Assembly: GCF_022844385.1 (NCBI RefSeq)
Contig: NZ_JALHLX010000014.1
Span: forward strand, 14,803-52,963
Direction of reading: 5' to 3'
Length of the DNA: 38,161 nucleotides
Source of the DNA: Hydrogenophaga sp.
GTDB lineage: Bacteria > Pseudomonadota > Gammaproteobacteria > Burkholderiales > Burkholderiaceae_C
A model generated the notes under the pieces. It saw nothing but the letters and a program-made list of their open reading frames with translations, was not told where the DNA came from and did no database searches. Positions 33,637-38,161 of the stretch are shown piece after piece. Within the stretch, counting starts at the first letter, position 1; every line of letters starts with the position of its first letter. Both the position numbers and the translations under genes were made by a program.

Positions 33637-36600
33637 TCAGTACCGCAGGTCCAGTGTGGCTGGGAACTCCCGGCTGCTGCTGGCGGGCTTCACATCCATA
33701 TGGCCGGGGGTGTGCCCCATCTGGAAGAAGCGCGACATGCGACGGCTCTCGGCCTCGTAGGCGTTGATCGGGAAGGTGTCGTAGTTGCGGCCGCCCGGAT
33801 GCGCCACGTGGTACTGGCAGCCGCCCATGGAACGCTTCATCCAGGTGTCGACGATGTCGAAGGTGAGCGGCGCGTGCGAGGGAATCGAGGGGTGCAGCGC
33901 CGACGGCGGGCTCCACGCCTTGTAGCGCACGCCGGCCACATATTCGCCGGCGGTGCCGGTGGTCTGCATCGGGATGGCGCGGCCGTTGCAGGTGATCACG
34001 TGGCGGCTGTCGTTCCAGCCCTTCACGCGCACCTCGATGCGTTCCAGCGACGAGTCCACATAACGCACGGTGCCGCCCGGCGCGCCTTCTTCGCCCATCA
34101 CGTGCCAGGGCTCCAGCGCGCTGCGCAGGGTGAGTTCGATGCCGCGCGCGGCCACCTGGCCCACCATGGGGAAGCGGAATTCGAAGTGCGGGTCGAACCA
34201 GGCCATGTCGAATTTGTAGCCAAAGTCGGCCAGGTCGGTGAGCACGTCTTCGAAGTCCATGCGCACGTAGGTGGGCAGCAGGTAGCGGTCGTGCAGCTCG
34301 GTGCCCCAGCGGGTGAGGCGCCCATGCCAGGGCTTCTGCCAGAAGCGCGAGACCAGGGCGCGCAGCAGCAGCTGCTGGGCAATGCTCATGCGCGCGTGCG
34401 GCGGCATTTCAAACGCGCGCAGCTCCAGCAGGCCCAGGCGGCCCGTGGGCGTGTCGGGCGAATAGAGCTTGTCGATGCAGAACTCGCTGCGGTGCGTGTT
34501 GCCGGTCACGTCGATCAGGATGTTGCGCAGCGTGCGGTCGACCATCCACGGCGGCATGTGGTCGCCGTGGGTGGTGCGGTTCTTCTCGATCTGTGCCAGC
34601 GCTATCTCCAGCTCGTACAGCTGGTCGTTGCGCGCTTCGTCCACGCGCGGTGCCTGGCTGGTCGGACCGATGAAGAGGCCGCTGAACAGATACGACAGCG
34701 AAGGGTGGTTGTGCCAGTAGGCAATGAGGCTGCCGAGCAGCTCGGGCTTGCGCAGGAATGGCGAGTCCGCTGGCGTGGCGCCTCCCATCACGAAGTGGTT
34801 GCCTCCGCCAGTGCCGGTGTGGCGGCCGTCGGTCATGAACTTCTCGGCGCACAGCTTGGTCTGGTGCGCGGCCTCGTACAGGAACTCGGTGTGCTCCACC
34901 AGCTCGCCCCAGGTGTGGGCCGGGTGGATGTTGACCTCCACCACGCCCGGGTCGGGGGTGATCTGCAGCATCTTCAGGCGCGGGTCGCGCGGTGGCGGGT
35001 AGCCTTCGAGCACGATGGTCATGCCCAGTCGCTCGGCCGTGGCTTCCACCGCGGCCAGCAAGTCGAGGTAGTCCTCCAGGTGCGCCATGGGCGGCATGAA
35101 GACGTAAATGTGCTGGATCTTGCCGCCGCCGGCCTTTTCGGCCTTGGGGCCGTTCGAGCGGTGCGGGTCGCGGGCCTCCACGCAGAGCGCGGTGCGGGTG
35201 AGCCAGGCGGCCGATTCGGCACGCTGCGGGAAACGGGCCGACAAGGCTTGCGCCGGTGCTGCACCGGGGCCGGGCTGGCCGGCGCGCAGGCCTTGCACGG
35301 TTTCGGCGTCGGGGTCAAAGTCCATGCCCTGCATGGAGACCGTGCCACCTTCGGCAAAACCACCGCCCACCTGGTGCGGCGAGACCTGGTGCTTCACAGC
35401 CGCGCCACGCGGCAGCGGGTCGCGTGCGGTGTGTGGGTCCTGCTCGATGTGGTACGGGTAGTCACCGGCCGACACCCAGGGCAGCGAGTCCAGCGGCAGG
35501 CGGTAGCCCATGGGCGAATCGCCCGGCACGAGGTACATGCGCTCGTCGCGGAAGAACCAGGGACCGGTGGACCACACGGTGCCCGAGACGCGCGCATAGT
35601 TGCTCTTGCCGTTGTTGGACAGGGCGCCATGGGGGCCCGAGGCCTGCAGCGGCAGCACGTAACCGACCGTGGCCTCCAGGCCCTGCGTGAACACGCGGCG
35701 CAGGCGCGCGCGCTCCAGTTCGTCGTCGAGCTTGGCGTCGAACGGGTCCACGTTGACCGGCAGACGGCGCTCGCGCCAGAGGTAGTACCAGGTGTCCTCG
35801 AAGCCGGGCGTGATGTATTGCGTGGACAGGCCCAGCTTGCGGGCCAGCGCCTGCGTGAAGCGGCGCGCATCGTCGGCGGTGTAGTGTTTGTCGTCGCGCT
35901 CGTCGGCCAGCAACGCGGGGTTGTTCCAGATGGTTTCGCCGTCGGCGCGCCAGAACATCGAGAGTGCCCAGCGGGGCAGCTGCTCGCCCGGGTACCACTT
36001 GCCCTGGCCCATGTGCACGAAGCCGCCCGCGCCGTATTCCACCCGCAGGCGGTTGAGCAGTTCGGTGGCGTAACCGCGCTTGGTCGGGCCGAGCGCGTCG
36101 GTGTTCCATTCGCCCGCGTCGCGGTCGCTGGTGGCGACAAATGTCGGCTCACCACCCATGGTCAGGCGCACGTCGTGTTTCTGCAGGTCCACGTCGACCT
36201 TCTCGCCCAGGGCCACCACGCCGGCCCACTGGTCGTCGGTATAAGGCAAGGTCACGCGGGGCGATTCGTAGACCCGGGTCACGCCCATGTGGTGGCTGAA
36301 CTCCACCTCGCACTTGTCCATGGCGCCTTCCACCGGCGCAGCGCTGGAGGGCTGCGGTGTGCAGGCCAGCGGAATGTGGCCTTCACCCGCGAGCAGGCCG
36401 GAGGTCGGGTCCAGACCGATCCAGCCGGCGCCGGGCAGGAACACCTCGCACCAGGCGTGCAGGTCGGTGAAGTCCTGTTCGGGGCCGTTGGGGCCGTCGA
36501 CCGATTTCACGTCGCTTTTGAGCTGGATCAGGTAGCCCGACACAAAGCGCGCGGCCAGGCCCATGTGGCGCAGGATCTGCACCAGCAGCCAGCCGGTGTC

Positions 36601-37143
36601 GCGGCACGAACCGCTGCCCAGCTTGAGCGTCTCTTCGGGCGCCTGCACACCGGGCTCCATGCGGATGGTGTACGCAATCGCGTGCTGCAGTTTCTGGTTC
36701 ACATCGACCAGAAAGTCGATCGTGCGTCGTTCCGTGCGGTCCACCGTGGCCAGATACGCCTTGAGCAGGGGCGTCACGGGGGCGGTGACCAGGTAGGGCG
36801 CGAGTTCCTTCTTTTGTTCCTCGTCGTAGCTGAACGGGAAGTTCTCCGCGCGCGGCTCGAGGAAAAAGTCGAACGGGTTGTAGACCGCCATTTCCACCAC
36901 CAGGTCGATCGTGACCTTGAACTCGGTGGTGGGCTCGGGGAAGACCAGGCGGGCCTGGTAGTTGGCAAACGGGTCCTGCTGCCAGTTGATGAAATGGCCT
37001 TCGGGCTCGATGCGCTGGGAGTACGACAGCACTTTGGTGCGGCTGTGTGGCGCAGGCCGCAGACGGACCACCTGGGGACCGAGCTTGACCAGCCGGTCGT
37101 ATCGATAATGTGTGATGTGGCTCAGGGCGACATGAATGGCCAT
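33637..37143 (-). CDS. Large transglutaminase-like protein with DUF2126 domain
   Basis: A 1168-residue protein. The N-terminal third is a transglutaminase-like unit: beta domain from MAIHVALSHITHYRYDR, then core with Cys180 (GSGSCRDTGWLLVQ), His229 (DLHAWCEVF) and Asp245 (GLDPTSG). The remaining two thirds (about 290-1160) is a DUF2126 domain, with stretches HIYVFMPPMAHLEDYLDLLAAVEATA and VEVNIHPAHTWGELVEHTEFLYEAA that resemble glutamate-cysteine-ligase-like amidoligases. It leads the cluster. By family knowledge such proteins pair with ATP-grasp/alpha-E proteins in predicted peptide-modification operons. Product unknown. Confidence 0.93.
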   Translation of the reverse strand: MAIHVALSHITHYRYDRLVKLGPQVVRLRPAPHSRTKVLSYSQRIEPEGHFINWQQDPFANYQARLVFPEPTTEFKVTIDLVVEMAVYNPFDFFLEPRAENFPFSYDEEQKKELAPYLVTAPVTPLLKAYLATVDRTERRTIDFLVDVNQKLQHAIAYTIRMEPGVQAPEETLKLGSGSCRDTGWLLVQILRHMGLAARFVSGYLIQLKSDVKSVDGPNGPEQDFTDLHAWCEVFLPGAGWIGLDPTSGLLAGEGHIPLACTPQPSSAAPVEGAMDKCEVEFSHHMGVTRVYESPRVTLPYTDDQWAGVVALGEKVDVDLQKHDVRLTMGGEPTFVATSDRDAGEWNTDALGPTKRGYATELLNRLRVEYGAGGFVHMGQGKWYPGEQLPRWALSMFWRADGETIWNNPALLADERDDKHYTADDARRFTQALARKLGLSTQYITPGFEDTWYYLWRERRLPVNVDPFDAKLDDELERARLRRVFTQGLEATVGYVLPLQASGPHGALSNNGKSNYARVSGTVWSTGPWFFRDERMYLVPGDSPMGYRLPLDSLPWVSAGDYPYHIEQDPHTARDPLPRGAAVKHQVSPHQVGGGFAEGGTVSMQGMDFDPDAETVQGLRAGQPGPGAAPAQALSARFPQRAESAAWLTRTALCVEARDPHRSNGPKAEKAGGGKIQHIYVFMPPMAHLEDYLDLLAAVEATAERLGMTIVLEGYPPPRDPRLKMLQITPDPGVVEVNIHPAHTWGELVEHTEFLYEAAHQTKLCAEKFMTDGRHTGTGGGNHFVMGGATPADSPFLRKPELLGSLIAYWHNHPSLSYLFSGLFIGPTSQAPRVDEARNDQLYELEIALAQIEKNRTTHGDHMPPWMVDRTLRNILIDVTGNTHRSEFCIDKLYSPDTPTGRLGLLELRAFEMPPHARMSIAQQLLLRALVSRFWQKPWHGRLTRWGTELHDRYLLPTYVRMDFEDVLTDLADFGYKFDMAWFDPHFEFRFPMVGQVAARGIELTLRSALEPWHVMGEEGAPGGTVRYVDSSLERIEVRVKGWNDSRHVITCNGRAIPMQTTGTAGEYVAGVRYKAWSPPSALHPSIPSHAPLTFDIVDTWMKRSMGGCQYHVAHPGGRNYDTFPINAYEAESRRMSRFFQMGHTPGHMDVKPASSSREFPATLDLRY

Positions 37144-37170
37144 GTGGGGGCTTTCAACGGGGAGGAAACA

Positions 37171-37293
37171 ATGAATCGTCAGGCAAAGGCTTGGCCGTGC
37201 TCGCTGGGACTCATCCTAGCAAGTCTTGCGCCACAGAACGATGACGCCATCGCATGCACCGCATTTGCAGCGGTGTTCAAAGTGCTTCGCTGA
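37171..37293 (+). other. 40-codon ORF with a strong Shine-Dalgarno, of doubtful coding status
   Basis: ATG 37171 has GGAGG 5 bases upstream, within GGGGAGGA. The frame encodes MNRQAKAWPCSLGLILASLA and 20 more residues, and stops 2 bases before the comEC ATG. The frame's third-position GC is clearly lower than in neighbouring genes, which argues against long-standing coding. It could be a leader peptide coupled to comEC. Confidence 0.25.
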
Positions 37294-37295
37294 CG

Positions 37296-38060
37296 ATGCG
37301 GTGGGCTGGGTTGGCTGGCCTGCCCGGCTGGGTGCTGGGCGTGGCGCTGCAGTTGCAGCAAGCGGTGTTGTGGCCGTGGTGGGCCTACGCCTTGTTGCTT
37401 TGCGGTGGCCTGGCCCTGGCCGTGGGGGTTTGGCGCTTGCGCCCTACGCGGGCCGCGTGGCTCGGTGCCTTGCTTGCAGGTGTGCTGGTCGGATCCGGCC
37501 TCACCGGAGCGCGCGCGGCGCACTTTGCCAGCCAGGCACTGGCGCCTGACCTGCAGGGTGTGGACATCGCCATCACCGGACGCATTGCGTCGCTGCCCCA
37601 GCGTCTGGCGCAGGGTGAGCGGTTCGAGTTCATCGTCGAGAAGGCCACGCGCGCCAGTGGGCCGGTGACGCTGCCCGAACGCATCCAGCTGGGTTGGTAC
37701 GCCGGTTTTGCGCCAGCTGCCGACGCCTCACTGTGGGAGCTTTCACCCAAGGCGCCGGCCCTGCGAGCGGGCGACCGCTGGCACTTCACTGTGCGCCTGC
37801 GCAGCCCCCACGGTCTGTCGAACCCCCATGGTTTTGACCGCGAACGCTGGCTCTGGGAGCAGGGCATTCAGGCCACCGGCTACGTGAGGAACGGGCCGCG
37901 CGACCCAGCGCCCCAGCGGCTGGGTTCCACCTGGTACCACCCACTGGACGCCCTGCGCCAAAGCGTGAGCGAGCGCATCGACGAGCGCGTGAGCGATCCC
38001 CGCAGTGGTGGTGTGCTGGCCGCGCTGGTGGTGGGCGACCAGTCCGCCATCGTGGGGTGA
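37296..38060 (+). pseudogene. comEC: comEC (Rec2) 5' part, interrupted
   Basis: The first 254 residues of a ComEC/Rec2-type DNA-uptake channel, normally 700-800 or more residues long. Two membrane helices (about 5-50 and 58-75) are followed by the DUF4131 OB-fold-like domain (TGRIASLPQRLAQGERFEF; RAGDRWHFTVRLRSPHGLSNPHGFDRERWLWEQGIQATGYVR). It ends at VVGDQSAIVG, just where intact proteins enter the competence domain and its SISGLH motif. There an in-frame TGA coincides with a drop in GC. The gene is probably disrupted by an insertion, or the junction is an assembly end. Start ATG 37296. Confidence 0.85.
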
Positions 38061-38161
38061 GGTAAAAGAGTTGCTCGCTACAAAGTTAAATGAAATCAAC
38101 AAGCTAGCGAACTAATTGGCTTGGGCCTGATAAAAAAGTCGTTCGCTTCGCTAAAAGCTTG
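38056..38161. mobile_element. AT-rich tail, possible left end of an inserted element
   Basis: From about 38056 the sequence turns AT-rich with stops in every frame, unlike the preceding 38 kb. It starts exactly within comEC. It contains an imperfect inverted repeat: CAAGCTAGCGAAC (38100-38112) and GTTCGCT...AGCTTG (38141-38161). No transposase is visible before the window ends. Confidence 0.45.

Noticed and set aside
33553..37293. Very long plus-strand frame opposite the DUF2126 gene
   Set aside because: Antisense to a gene with clear domains; composition (His/Val/Arg/Gly-rich, no motifs) is typical of a GC-rich shadow frame.
1..38161. tRNA, rRNA or origin of replication
   Set aside because: No cloverleaf, rRNA motif or DnaA-box cluster was recognised by eye; a covariance-model scan would be decisive.

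Overview
The window looks like chromosomal DNA of a high-GC betaproteobacterium in the order Burkholderiales, most likely a Comamonadaceae member of Hydrogenophaga type. The signs are the protein sequences (Dxs, Dut, ParE/ParC, BamC, SlyD), -10 boxes of the form TAGAAT or TACAAT, and a dispersed GC-rich repeat that encodes SLPPEGA when translated. The genus is my inference; no search was run.

Layout. 1-4796 (+): the 3' part of polA, a serine beta-lactamase-like hydrolase, a dienelactone hydrolase family protein with its terminator, and a ZIP metal transporter. 4800-10322 (-): a Rieske oxygenase, an EamA transporter, a mercaptopyruvate-type sulfurtransferase and a large orphan sensor kinase. 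10543-13658 (+): xseB, ispA and dxs, which feed isoprenoid synthesis. 13832-17463 (+): a three-part TRAP transporter, followed by dut. 17940-18491 (-) slyD and 18506-19657 (+) the ribosomal oxygenase roxA diverge from a 14-bp gap. An unknown gene and a two-way terminator follow. 20271-24431 (-): an MFS transporter, a small membrane protein, a methyltransferase, dapA and bamC. 24599-29122 (+): parE, parC and a coupled one-helix protein. 29248-37143 (-): two transglutaminase-like proteins, a circularly permuted ATP-grasp/alpha-E fusion and a RidA protein. 37296-38060 (+): comEC, cut short where an AT-rich tail begins.

The cluster at 29.2-37.1 kb is the main little-understood system. It combines predicted peptide-bond-forming and peptide-handling enzymes of unknown product, and two of its genes are joined by two perfect 91-bp tandem repeats. 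Each repeat carries a 28-codon reading frame and a Shine-Dalgarno sequence. A diverged copy of the repeat forms the N-terminal half of a small membrane protein near 23.1 kb.

Other notable signals are a near-perfect LexA-type operator over the parE promoter, a palindromic -10 element that would give leaderless mRNAs for both slyD and roxA, and the broken comEC. No tRNA, rRNA or CRISPR array was seen. No stretch over 300 bases lacks a gene.
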